From Amaurobius ferox (Eukaryota > Arthropoda > Arachnida > Araneae > Amaurobiidae): a DNA stretch of 64,000 bases. Where the stretch lies: contig OX578133.1 in NCBI GenBank assembly GCA_951213105.1, forward strand, positions 137,497,203 through 137,561,202. Direction: 5' to 3'. A model generated the notes under the pieces. The model had not been told where the DNA came from. It searched no databases and saw only the letters and a list, made by a program, of their open reading frames with translations. Below are positions 37,628 to 47,885 of this stretch, piece after piece. How positions within the stretch are numbered: the first letter of the stretch is position 1; every line of letters starts with the position of its first letter. Position numbers and translations under genes: made by a program.

Positions 37628-38002
37628 GTGAAAGGCTATACAGGCAAGCATTATCTCAATAAAAGTTGTAAGCAAAGTCATCAATCACAAATTGCATTGC
37701 AACGCATCATACAGCCCAGAGCCAGTCAATTAGAAACTGGAACGAAAAGCAGCCCCAAAAGCATTTTCACATTTATGAGCAATCTGTTATTTTCTGGCAT
37801 CGAATTTGTTAAAATAAAAGCTTGCAAAACTTTCTTGAACAAAGCGGGCATATGTCATTACTGTGACGACAATTGTTTCCAGAGCGTAATAAGCCTCCTT
37901 CTTCAATTAAAAGGAACAGGTGTGCCTGTAGCCATTGCCAAGACAGAAACAATTGTCGTCACCTTTCTGATATATTCCTGCAGTTTGATTCATTGTAATT
38001 GA
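37628..38002 (+). CDS. Unrecognised 124-codon open frame, doubtful gene
   Basis: Longest non-repeat open frame apart from the transposases. The peptide starts MKGYTGKHYLNKSC and contains CHYCDDNCF, a small cysteine cluster, then a hydrophobic end (VVTFLIYSCSLIHC). No family recognised. A perfect 17 bp inverted repeat inside it (GTGACGACAATTGTTTC at 37863-37879 and its complement at 37946-37962), with a smaller hairpin ACAGGTGTGCCTGT in the loop, suggests part of a small foldback element rather than conserved coding sequence. A good acceptor-like tract, GTTGTTTTCTTTTCAG, follows just after the stop, near 38008-38023. Confidence 0.18.
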   Translation: MKGYTGKHYLNKSCKQSHQSQIALQRIIQPRASQLETGTKSSPKSIFTFMSNLLFSGIEFVKIKACKTFLNKAGICHYCDDNCFQSVISLLLQLKGTGVPVAIAKTETIVVTFLIYSCSLIHCN

Positions 38003-38287
38003 ATTTGTTGTTTTCTTTTCAGCACTGACGAATGGGATCTAGTGTAAAATCAAAGCAGTTGTATTCTGAGCTGTAAACTTGTTTAACATTTTATTAATCT
38101 CTGAACATAATGTTTCTATTTTTTTAGAAGTAGTTTATTTCCTTTCCAAATAATATCCCTCTTTCGAGTTATATTAATAAAACTAAAAACACTTCGTTTA
38201 AAGTAACGTTCAATACAAAATTAATAATGTCAATTGGTTTTGAAGGTAAGAAATGCCCTTCTTCATTAGAATAAACAAAAGGATCAA

Positions 38288-38569
38288 CCTTCTCTTGTCA
38301 AAGCAAGATCAGCAACTGATGTTAGAATAAAAAAAAGAAAAACTAGGGAGGAAGGAAGGAGAAGTAGAACACATTGAATGAACGGTAAATAAGAAATTTA
38401 ACGTCCAAGAAAAGGATTCAGAGTACTTGTTCAGTTAGTCAACCAACCTTTCTCCATTATTTTTTACCTCTTTCATTTTCTTCATTCGCCGTTGAAAACA
38501 CATTTTCCCAGCTTCAGTCACATTTTCTTTTCTAACACAATTTTCCGATCTTCCTTTGACAAGAGAAGG
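38288..38569. repeat. Foldback repeat, ~280 bp
   Basis: CCTTCTCTTGTCAAAG at 38288-38303 is perfectly complemented at 38554-38569, and similarity of the arms continues inward (AAGATCAG, GTTAGAATA). Non-coding. Confidence 0.6.
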
Positions 38570-39250
38570 CTGTGCTTCTTGTTTGTCCTGATGAAGAAGA
38601 TTGTTGCTTGCTTTCGAAATTGGTCTATACTATTAATATTTATATTAAATATTACGTTAAACGTTTTAAAGCAAAATCCAATTAAAGTGTTAAAGTGTTT
38701 ACATCTTAAAGTGTTTTTAGTTTTATCACATTAGCAGAAGTTTGAGCTGTACGAATCTCTAGTTCGTGATTTGATATAATCTATTTTTGCATATGAAAGG
38801 AATTATTTGGAGCATATTTACAATTGGATCTCTGAAAACAGTAATTTTCTAATTATATTTATCAATAGGCAATAACTCGCACTATTTGTTCAAAAAGCCT
38901 CAATCAGGAGAACAGTTCAACACAAGTAAAAGCACTCGCGTTGTCAAAAACTAGTAATGCATACATTCGTGTCTATTTTTTGGAAAACAAGGCCTTTTAA
39001 GCCGACAGCTATTCAATTATCAAAGCAATAAAATATGAATTTGGGTATAATAGGATTTCAGAATCAAATTACATATACTTATACCAGAGTAATAAACGTA
39101 GAAATCAAGAAACTTAGCAATGCTTAAGCTAAACCATCCTGTATTGGTGTGGTTACAACTCAGGTCCCTGAAATGCAGAGAGATAAGCTCGGGATTACGG
39201 TTCAATTCTTAGCTGAGATGGTCTTGGCGAGCTGATAAGTTTCCGTGATT
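38570..39250. other. Unassigned
   Basis: No gene recognised. A CTGATGAAGAAG ... TTTCGAAATTGG phrase at about 38590-38625 is discussed among rejected items. Confidence 0.5.
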
Positions 39251-39262
39251 CACCTGTCATGT

Positions 39263-39546
39263 TGTTGTTGTTGTTGCTTATAACCTCCTGTTTCGGTGGA
39301 ACTACAAACAGGATCAGTGATGCCAGAAGACGGACAAAGAATGACACAAGACAAGATCACAAAGTTTAATAACACAAACAACATCACTGAAGAAGGTCAT
39401 GGGGGGTGCAGCTTCTCATTTAGCGAGGACCCAGAGGGCGGAAAACTGTCTTCATCCTCAAGAAAACAACCATGCCTTACTCGGGATTCGAACCCAAGCC
39501 CACTAGACAGCAGTCGAAGACGCTATCCACTTCACCGCCTGGGCGG
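39263..39546 (-). mobile_element. tRNA-derived SINE, copy 1
   Basis: On the minus strand the head (39546 downward) reads GCCGCCCAGGCGGTGAAG, TGGATAGCGTCTTCGACTGC and a B box GGGTTCGAATCCCGAG, a tRNA-like pol III promoter. The body includes GAGGATGAAGACAGTTTTCC and GGTCCTCGCTAAATGAGAAG, and the tail ends AACCTCC...TTATAAGCAACAACAAC. A perfect 12 bp duplication CACCTGTCATGT flanks it (39251-39262 and 39547-39558). Confidence 0.88.
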
Positions 39547-39575
39547 CACCTGTCATGTAATATAAATAAGGCACA

Positions 39576-39629
39576 GTTTCTTCTTAGAAGAAACAGTGTC
39601 TTATTTCTAAGTTTCTTCTTAGAAGAAAC
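39576..39629. repeat. Two identical 19 bp palindromes
   Basis: GTTTCTTCTTAGAAGAAAC occurs at 39576-39594 and again at 39611-39629, 35 bp apart. It is reminiscent of heat-shock-element triplets (TTC/GAA), but the 3-base central spacing does not fit the standard element. Confidence 0.7.
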
Positions 39630-40012
39630 TCCTGTACGAAAAGCATCCATCTCTTACCATCCTCGCTGTATCTGGTCTTTCACTAATAAAATTTCCATTC
39701 CCTCTCTCAAGAAAAATTAAGCCTATGCCTGGATTAATATTTGAAACGGACAGCGTTATCAAATATCAAATTCGGGAAATAAAATTCTTCACTGGCATCT
39801 AAAATGAAATATACCAGATAAAATTCAGTTACTGTAACATTTGGACAATCTTTTGAAAATTGTACTTTTCTTCCAGAACTTGCAGTAATAAGAAATAATA
39901 TCTGAGGAGTGACAGAGGTAGGAAGAAAAATATAAAAGGGTAAAGATCTTGCTAGTTCTGGATATATGTTCTGAGTTAGACGAAAATTTCTAATTACAGA
40001 GTTGTGGAGCAA

Positions 40013-40165
40013 TAAGTAGGAATCGACAACAAAATTGTTGCAGAATACATTTATTTAACACAATAAGGTTATAGAAGGATCATTTTTCTGTTTAAATATG
40101 TTAAAATAAATAACACTTACATGTGTAAAAACATAGCGTGTAACCTGTTTAAAATGCTTTCCGTC
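40013..40165 (+). mobile_element. Family C internal fragment
   Basis: GTAGGAATCGACAACAAAAT, CAGAATACATTTATTTAACA and ACCTGTTTAAAATGCTTTCC match, in order, 62766-62935 inside family C copy 2. Cut on the right by the palindromic element. Confidence 0.55.
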
Positions 40166-41265
40166 AGCATAATTCTCCGTATTTCATAATTCACGTTAAG
40201 CGATTTATCTCGTCCGCGGTTGCTCACAGTCAGATACATATATAAGATAGAAAAATATCAGACAAGACAGTAACATTTTGTCATGGCATTTTTCAGAAAG
40301 GGGTTGGTTTTAGTAAAAATATAGGGATCTAAATTTTTATACGATTCTCCTATCGAATGAAGCTCAATGAAAAAGTTGCATCTCGAGCTCACTAGTACAA
40401 TAAAACCGATTCCATCTTTTTAACTTAAAACCTCGCTGAGAAAATAGGAGGATAATTTTCGAAATTCTGAACACTGTAGGCTTGATGATAGATCATATGA
40501 TCTCCGAGCAGTTTCTGGCAATCAAAGGTCTACTGCAAACTGCAATATTTGCATCGAGATATGTTGATTTTCTACGATTATGAGTTCTCTTGAAAGACGA
40601 CGTTTCTGCGCATAGGTAATTTTTTATGCAATTATCCGGCTAACCGATAGTCGATTCAGTTAATCAGTTGTAAAGTTTGCACCGGTTAATTGAAGAAGTT
40701 AAAAAAATATTAAATATTCCACATTATATTATTTTTCCGCTAACCCGGCATACATTTTAGCACCCGGTTAACAGAAACAACGGTTGTTAACCGGATAATT
40801 GTATGACACAAATCCATGTGCAGAAATGTTGGTCTTTCAAAGGTCATTTATAATCATGGAAAATCAAGGTGCGTTGATGCAAATCTTACAATTTTCGGTA
40901 TCCCCCTAATTGGCATAAACTACTCGTCGGTAAAACGACCTTTCTGCAAGCCTGAAATGTTCAAAATTTAAAAAATTAATATCCTAATATCTCGGTGAGT
41001 TTTTAAGTTAGAAAGGTGGGGTTCATTCTATTGTAATAATGACTTTGAGGCGCAACTTTTTCTAATTGAAACTTTTTCGATAAGGAGGATTATATGCAAT
41101 TTAGATCCCCTACTTTTTTGCTAATACCATCCTTTTGCAGTAAAATACACGAGATAATGATACTATCCTTTCCGATTATTTTTCTAATTAAAAATTATGT
41201 ATCTGCGAGTAACCACTGACGAAATAAATCACTGAACGTGAACTATGAACACCCTGTAGCAGGGC
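40166..41265. mobile_element. ~1.1 kb near-complete palindrome (foldback DNA element)
   Basis: The two halves are inverted over almost their whole length. Matching blocks include TTCACGTTAAGCGATTTAT (40191) against the complement of ATAAATCACTGAACGTGAA, and GGGATCTAAATTTTTATA against GGGGATCTAAATTGCATATA. AAAAAGTTGCATCTCGAG and ATGCAATTATCCGGCTAACC are also matched. The right end reads (complemented) CAGGGTGTTCATAGTTCACG. A spacer of only a few dozen bases sits at about 40690-40735. Arms are diverged, so an old insertion. Non-coding. Confidence 0.65.
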
Positions 41266-44200
41266 CTAAAGTGCACAATCAAGGGACTGTCCTTACTGAG
41301 TGTTGGGGTTAGTTAACGACTTCCTTGGAATCCTGTATGCACAATAGAGAAGATCGGTGGACAATTTAACTAATTATGAGTTTCTAAATAAGGAATTGTA
41401 GATAAAAAAATAAAATATACAATTTCTCTTAAACTAATCTGGTATATTTTTACTTTCTCTACAATTAATACTAATTTTCAGGGTGTGGTAATATGTTGAA
41501 AATTTAATTTTAAAGTTTTTGATATCATAAAAGTTCAAATACTATATTGTAATGTACAACTGCATAAGATATTTTAAATTACTAACTATTTTTATAATCT
41601 CTGTATAATGCGAGTACAATGTACACATATCATATGTCATATTGGCTTTTTAGAATATATTTGTTGATTCAAATCAAATAAAAAAAATAAAAATTATTAT
41701 TTTGATAATTTTCATACCTGTTTCTATTCATAAATTTGAGAGGTGTAACTATTATATATTTTATACATTTTTGTTTTCTCTTTCAGAACTTATTTCTTGT
41801 ATTTTATGTTGAATTAAAGAAATAGGACTATGCTATACACATAATGTGAAAGAAAGTACATATGTTTATGATCACTCTTAAAATGAGGTATTTGAATAAT
41901 ATTAATGTGCGAAAGGGGGGGGGGGGTAACGCACACACGAGATCAGAATCTAAAAAGGGGTAATCGAGTGCTAAATATACTGCCTTCCAGCAATAAAAAA
42001 AATGCATATTGGTCGGAGTATTATCTCTAAAGTGATTTATTTTTTGAATATTCTATTTTACTTTTTGGAATTTAAAAGTAATTTCTCATACAAGACATTA
42101 CACATAGAAATAATGCAATGTGCGTTGTTACTCTAAATTTATCTTTTTGAGAAAGTATTATATATTCCTGTTAATAACTGTACAACTAATTCATGTATGA
42201 CTTGTATTTTTCCTATGTGAAACAGAAACATAATTTTCTCTTGGTAAATCGTGTAAGTTTGTATCAAAAATAAATGAATCCTATACAAAAAAAATATATT
42301 TCGTCAGGAGATTTTTAAAAAGGAAAATCTCAATTTTTTCCCTAATCTGAAACTGTAAGTTCAATTTATAATGTACATAAACATCACGTTCTAAGATATA
42401 TTTTAAAGAAAAATAAGAAAATGCTATTACAGTGGCTAGATTTAAAATTGAGACAAATATTTTGTGGTTTAGGGCGGTAATGTTGATATAAACAACAAAC
42501 ATTTATGACTGTTGGATAAGAAAATTTACATTCTCAGTACAACTTAACTTACAGTTCGTGATATTAGCCATATTTTTTTATTTTCTGTAATAATATGTCC
42601 TTATTTATAATTACTGTGTTCCCATTGAAATAAAAATAACTCGTGACAAAAATGTGCACCATATATTTGTTTTAATATACTTTTAAGTATATAATTATAA
42701 CGTAAAAATTGTACACTGCTTTTAATTAAATTAATGTACTTCTGAATGAACTTTTGCACACAAGCGTTAGCGAGCATTTTGAATTGTTAACGATCCTTAC
42801 TGAGGAGGGAAAAGCAGTAGAACTGTCTTTTCCTTATAATACTCATAATATTTTTCATTAGAGTATTTACATTAACTTTCTTTGGTTTTACAGCCTTTTC
42901 CATCCTTTTCTACTTGATATTAACATTGATTTAAGCTAAACTCCAACAAATCCTAAAATGCATTTCAGATAACGTTATTACCCAAAAATGTAATTTTATA
43001 AAATTAAATTAAAAGGGATCTTTAGGGAAATTATTATTTAAAATAGCAAGTACTAATTTAATCTCTACAATTGGCATCCCCCATGTAATTCCTTAGTCAA
43101 AAGTTTTCCTTTAAAAATTGAAACACTTCGTCTCTGTAAAATAATTGGCGTCGTTGACCGTTTTAAGTCATCGACTTAAAGTGTAATTCAGAAGAATCAC
43201 TTTTATAAAATGTACAAAAAATATATTACTGATTATATTAAAGGTGCAGTGATATTTTTCTTAAAGGTAGAAAGGGAATTTAAATTATTATGCTAAGATA
43301 AATTTCTATTTAATTAATTTTTATGAATAAATTATCTTATTACACCGTTTTAATTTTTCAACTCATTATACATAAAATTCCTAAACAAATTTTAACCCTG
43401 TTTAAGTTTCTTTCTGCAGATTTATAACATGCTTTTATCTTCCATTATAATATTACATTTTGCTAAGGCATTTGAGGTAAGAACTAATAACCAGTGCTCA
43501 AAATCTATTGTACATAATCGCGCCATGTTTGGTGCTTTTGCTCCTGGTAATAAAATAAATAGCGCATAATTTTTAAAAAGATAAGCAAAAATTTCACAAA
43601 AATAAAAATCCGAAATATGAAGTCCCCTATAGATTATTTCCGTAAAAGCGTTAGCTCTTAACCACCAGTTCAAATTTTTGTGAATTTAATTGGCAAAATA
43701 TATAAGATATTGCAATTAAGCATCCTTTTAAGTTCACTATCGAGTTATTATTATTACGGTGACTATTTTTTAAATACAAAATGATATGAGATTTCTAATC
43801 AAAATACTTGTATAATATTTACATAAATACGATTTGTTAAATAGTGTTCTATAAACATATGGCATACCTAAAACGTTTATTATATGTGCTTTCATGAGAT
43901 TTGATCTATTTTTTCAAGGATCATATAGCCTCAATCAATTTAGAATAAGGATCCTGAATAGCTTTAAAATTATTATTAAAACACTTTTTGAAACAGTTCA
44001 ACAGAGAATGAAATTTTTAAATTAAAAATTGTAATAAATATCAGAATATATGATTACAAGGAAATGAATTAAATATTCTTTTAATTGACAGTAATAGAAA
44101 TGTAAATTCTGAATTGCGTAACTTAAAAAATCATGATACATTTTTTAATGTTGCTATACAATTCAGAAAGCAGCTATAAATGTGTTACAAAATACTTAGA

Positions 44201-44632
44201 GTGGTAACACGTCAATATCGTAAATTAATTTAAATAAATGACTTTTAAAATCTAAAAATGTCGTCTTTAATTTATTTAAATGTATTACAAAATGTTAAAA
44301 TCGTATGCAACGTACATTAAATTTCAAAAATGAATTTCCTCTTCCTTTTGTTAAAGTTATTGGAATATGAAAAACTATACAATACTTTCTATACAAACTA
44401 TATAAACTATATAAAATAAATAACCCTTTCAGCAACAGCGGCAGTTTTGAATTTCACAACAGAAAGGTAGAATGTTTAAAAAAGGTAGAATGACTTAAAG
44501 AAAAGTAGTATTATGTTAAAAAATTATAGAACTTAGTTATTTAAATTAATTATTTTTAAATAATCAAACAAAACTTTTCAGATGGTTATAGATGGGGTGC
44601 ATGAATATAATGTAATTTTATTATCATTTAAT
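41266..44632. other. Unassigned AT-rich DNA with a dispersed repeat pair
   Basis: 41906-42000 (a run of 12 G at 41915-41926, then TAACGCACACACGAG, AGAATCTAAAAAGGGG) resembles 49030-49110 (GGGGTTATCGTACACACATA, AGAATCTAAATGTAG). No gene recognised; the open frames at 42281-42502 and 43422-43673 are featureless. Confidence 0.5.
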
Positions 44633-44900
44633 AAAATCATTTAATATTTAATCTTATAGATTATAAAACACTATAACGTTTTTCTTACTGTTTTACGAGT
44701 ACTAACAAATTTTACAATAACAGTTAAAACCACTTAATATTTAATCTTTAAGATGATAAAACACTACAACGCTTTACTCTCAGCTGTATGTATAATATGA
44801 AATTTTAAGCTAGAAATTAAATGAAATTATAATACTTAAAATCATTTAATATTCAATATTTTAGATTATAAAATATTATAATGTTTTTCCCTGTTTTGCG
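44633..44900 (+). repeat. ~100 bp tandem repeat, three diverged copies
   Basis: AAATCATTTAATATTTAATC, AGATTATAAAACACTATAAC and GTTTTTCTTACTGTTTTACG recur near 44633, 44726 and 44838 with substitutions. Confidence 0.6.
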
Positions 44901-45323
44901 TATAGTATTTTAAAATTATTTGAAGTATTTAATTAGTTTTCTTTCTAATATTTCTTTCCAACATATTTTTTCAGCTTTGAAATTTGATTTTCTTCATTCG
45001 ACAGTGTTTGTGTATATGAAAATATACAAAACAGCGTAATGATTTAAGCTTTAAAAATACATTTCTGATACGTCATGATAAGCGTAAACTGAATATCGCA
45101 CAATTTATGTAATTTTTGTAGCAAAAGACAATTTTGGCCTAAAAATTATTATCTTATAAAAACTGAAGAAAAGGCTGACAATTCTGTTGCAATCCCGCCC
45201 GCCCTATTAAAAAAAATATTTCGCTATATTATTCATTTTATATCAGTTATTATCCATTTTTATTTTGAATTAATATATCTTAATATAATTTAAAATTCCG
45301 TATAAATGACAACAATTACTTAC
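44901..45323. other. Unassigned AT-rich DNA (would be intron if the next feature is real)
   Basis: Nothing recognised. Confidence 0.5.
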
Positions 45324-45660
45324 CATCATAATTAACATCAAAGGCATCATGACTAAAACTCAGAGTGCTCACACCGCGCACAAAGAAACTTTCTGAAGAA
45401 AATCCAGAACACGTGTAAGAGAACTTGAGCGGGAAAATCAAGGATCGGAGGAAACGATGCTTGACGAGAGACTGATCACAAGAAGCAAAGGAATAACGGT
45501 ATCGACAGAACTTCAGCCGCGCAGGCGCACACATAAACATCGCACACAAAATGCGCCAGGCAGATTTCCAGAAGTCAGCATTGAATGCCGAGAATTTTTC
45601 TTTTTCACATTTCGGACCAATCAACCAGATAAACTTTGAGCATTGAATTTTCCTCTCAAG
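45324..45660 (-). other. Candidate promoter-proximal first exon of a minus-strand gene
   Basis: A GC-richer island in AT-rich DNA. On the minus strand it ends at a strong splice donor, ATG then GTAAGTAATT (GT at 45323-45322). The last 27 exon bases read ATG ATG CCT TTG ATG TTA ATT ATG ATG, that is MMPLMLIMM, after GTTTTAGTC with G at -3. A short methionine/leucine-rich start split by an early intron is typical of a signal peptide. The upstream ~280 bp would be 5' UTR. A longer overlapping 102-codon frame (45624-45316) runs through the donor and has no recognised domain. Evidence is compositional plus splice signal only; downstream exons were not identified. Confidence 0.35.
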
Positions 45661-45948
45661 TGTAAACTTTCGGAACTGGCAATTGAAATTACCAAGACGT
45701 GAGAATGGAGTTAGGGGAAACTTGTGGTATGTAAAAACCGAAACGAACCGATGTGCTGAAGTTTAAGCATGGAAGAACTAAACTTTGTGATGCCTGAAAG
45801 AGAAAAAAAAGTATGTTTTGTTAATAACAAAATTTCGCGTAAAAAATGCGAAGATGGAAAGTTGCACTGATACGGAAATTTTCAGAGAAAATATGTAGCA
45901 AATGGAATAACTAGTATTAAAACATATAAAGATCACTTAGTAAAAAAA
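45661..45948. other. Unassigned
   Basis: Possible upstream promoter zone of the candidate exon; no clear TATA box. Confidence 0.35.
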
Positions 45949-46722
45949 TCTGGTGTGGGCAGCACATGATTTTCCTTATATAATGCAACGAATTTACTAC
46001 TTTTACAGTAGAAAAAAATATTATTTTTATTATTTTTATAGTAGATATTTAAATTATTTCCAAGATATTGAATTCTCGTCAATGAGTCGTCATTTTCATT
46101 GATTTATAGTCATTTCTATCCATTTGCCGAGTTTTTCATTAATTTAGCAACATTTTAAAAAGTCGCCAAGTTGGCGATATTCCACCAAATTCGTCGCCAA
46201 AATCTCGCCAAGCGTTATGGACGGAGACAAATGTTATTCTTACAGCAGATAAATGACTATTGGCGTTCAAATACAAAAGTATTACTCAAAGTATATTTTT
46301 TCATGAATGGAACGAACTAGATCCACGAGAATGATGTCACCCAATTTATCGCATGGTATTACATATGAAAAGTGAAAATGTTTGTCAATAGGAATTTTTT
46401 TTTTCACTTTATATGACTTTTTGATAATTTTTTTGAAAAATGTGCAATATTTCGAGAACGGTTCATGTTAGCGTTCTAAAATTTATGTCAATCGTTTTCT
46501 AATGAAAAATTACATAAGAAATGTCTATTTGCGTAACTTTATTAGAGGTTTTGATTTTTTGACGATTTTTTCAAAATTTCACTCGAAAATTTAGGGGAGT
46601 TCTAAACATTCGATTGCGAATAAAAACAATAGGCTTCCAGTGTTTACGGATTGTAATTTTTGTACTACATTTCGTTCGAATCGGTCCATTCGTTCGTCAG
46701 TTATCGTCTCCACAGGCTCACT

Positions 46723-46773
<51 letters not shown>

Positions 46774-46933
46774 ACACACACACAGACATCACTTCCAAAA
46801 TGTTCGATTAGTGATCAGGGATGCTTGAAACATGCTCTCCCGTCGAAAACTCGAATTCGAATTTTCGATCCCGTCACAATACTTTCCACATTATTGTATA
46901 TCATACATTATTGTATATAAGGAAAGTAATAGA
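45949..46933 (+). mobile_element. Family A element, copy 4
   Basis: Opens TCTGGTGTGGGCAGCACATG after a run of seven A. The body includes GTCGCCAAGTTGGCGATATT and TCGCCAAAATCTCGCCAAGC, CTAATGAAAAATTACATAAG, and CATTCGTTCGTCAGTTATCG. A (CA)n tract occupies about 46725-46785. The end is a hairpin, ATACTTTCC ... GGAAAGTAAT (46878-46930). Nearly the same layout as copy 5 at 60.4-61.3 kb, in the opposite orientation. Confidence 0.62.
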
Positions 46934-47544
46934 TGGTGAACCTCAAACAAAACAAGCAAACTAATATAAAATTGATATTTAAACAATTCTGGCAGTTCAA
47001 ATTCTGAATGCATTTTCGGATTATTTTTTAAATTTACGCATTTTAATAAAAAGAGCGTAATATTACATATATAAACAAATGCAATCTTATTTATTTTTTT
47101 ATTAGAAATTGCCTGCCTGCTCAGGGGCTCAATTTTTGGGGGTTGGGGTATTGAGCCCCCTCCCCTCTCAATAATATGCAAGTTATTACGTTCCATATAT
47201 AAAAATATTTATGAATCATATATCTCCATCATTAGAACAATAATCTATAAATTTTGCCCCCCACCTTTTATGAAAGATCCCCCCTCCAAAGAATTCTTAA
47301 AATGGCGCCCATGTGCCTGCTGCCAAATATTTATAGCTGTTCCAGGTTTAAATCCAGTGTACATGATAAGAATGGTAAATCTTAAACTATTCATAAATCA
47401 CTCATCGATATTCTCAGTGACTCGGTATGCTCTTTAAATTATACTTACATTGAAATATATTTACATATTTTGAAAATATACAACCATCCCATAGGACGAA
47501 GAATCCAAAGGATCTTTATGAAGCGGAAATTTTCCTCATTAAAT
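46934..47544. other. Unassigned
   Basis: 47110-47320 has G/C-rich pieces (GGGGGTTGGGGTATTGAGCC, CCCCCTCCCCTCTC) that look like decayed element ends. No gene. Confidence 0.4.
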
Positions 47545-47652
47545 TAATAATTAAAAAATTAAAAAAAAATTAAATAAATAATTAAAAAAATTAAAACAAA
47601 ATTAAATAAGTAATTAAAAAAATTAAAAAAAATTAAATAAATAATTAAAAAA
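47545..47652 (+). repeat. A-rich ~34 bp minisatellite
   Basis: AAATTAAATAAATAATTAAA and AAAATTAAAA repeated about three times. Confidence 0.8.
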
Positions 47653-47689
47653 AATCGCCAGGAAAGGTCTGCAGCTGGTCGACTGGAAT

Positions 47690-47885
47690 GGATCTAATTA
47701 TTTTAGCCCTTTACAGTTTTTTACATACACATCTAAAGCTACTTTGACGGGATACAGTGTTTGAGGTGGACTCCAAACCACTATGAGGGTGTATGAATAC
47801 ACACAGCTCTCCACACGTGCTCAGGATTCAAACCCGGCTCCTATGAATTTGATAGTCGCCACCACAGCCAGTTTTACTGTGGTAA
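47690..47885 (-). mobile_element. Possible tRNA-type SINE remnant
   Basis: On the minus strand GGCTGTGGTGGCGACTATC is followed by a B-box-like CCGGGTTTGAATCC (around 47828-47842). No tail or duplication identified. Confidence 0.3.

Noticed and set aside
37628..38002. Cysteine-rich secreted peptide gene
   Set aside because: No N-terminal signal peptide, cysteines not in a recognised framework, and an inverted repeat crosses the frame.
38590..38625. Second hammerhead-like motif (CTGATGAAGAAG ... CTTTCGAAATTGG)
   Set aside because: The first core block is present, but the stem II closing pairs are weak and no flanking stems were found; not enough to list as RNA.
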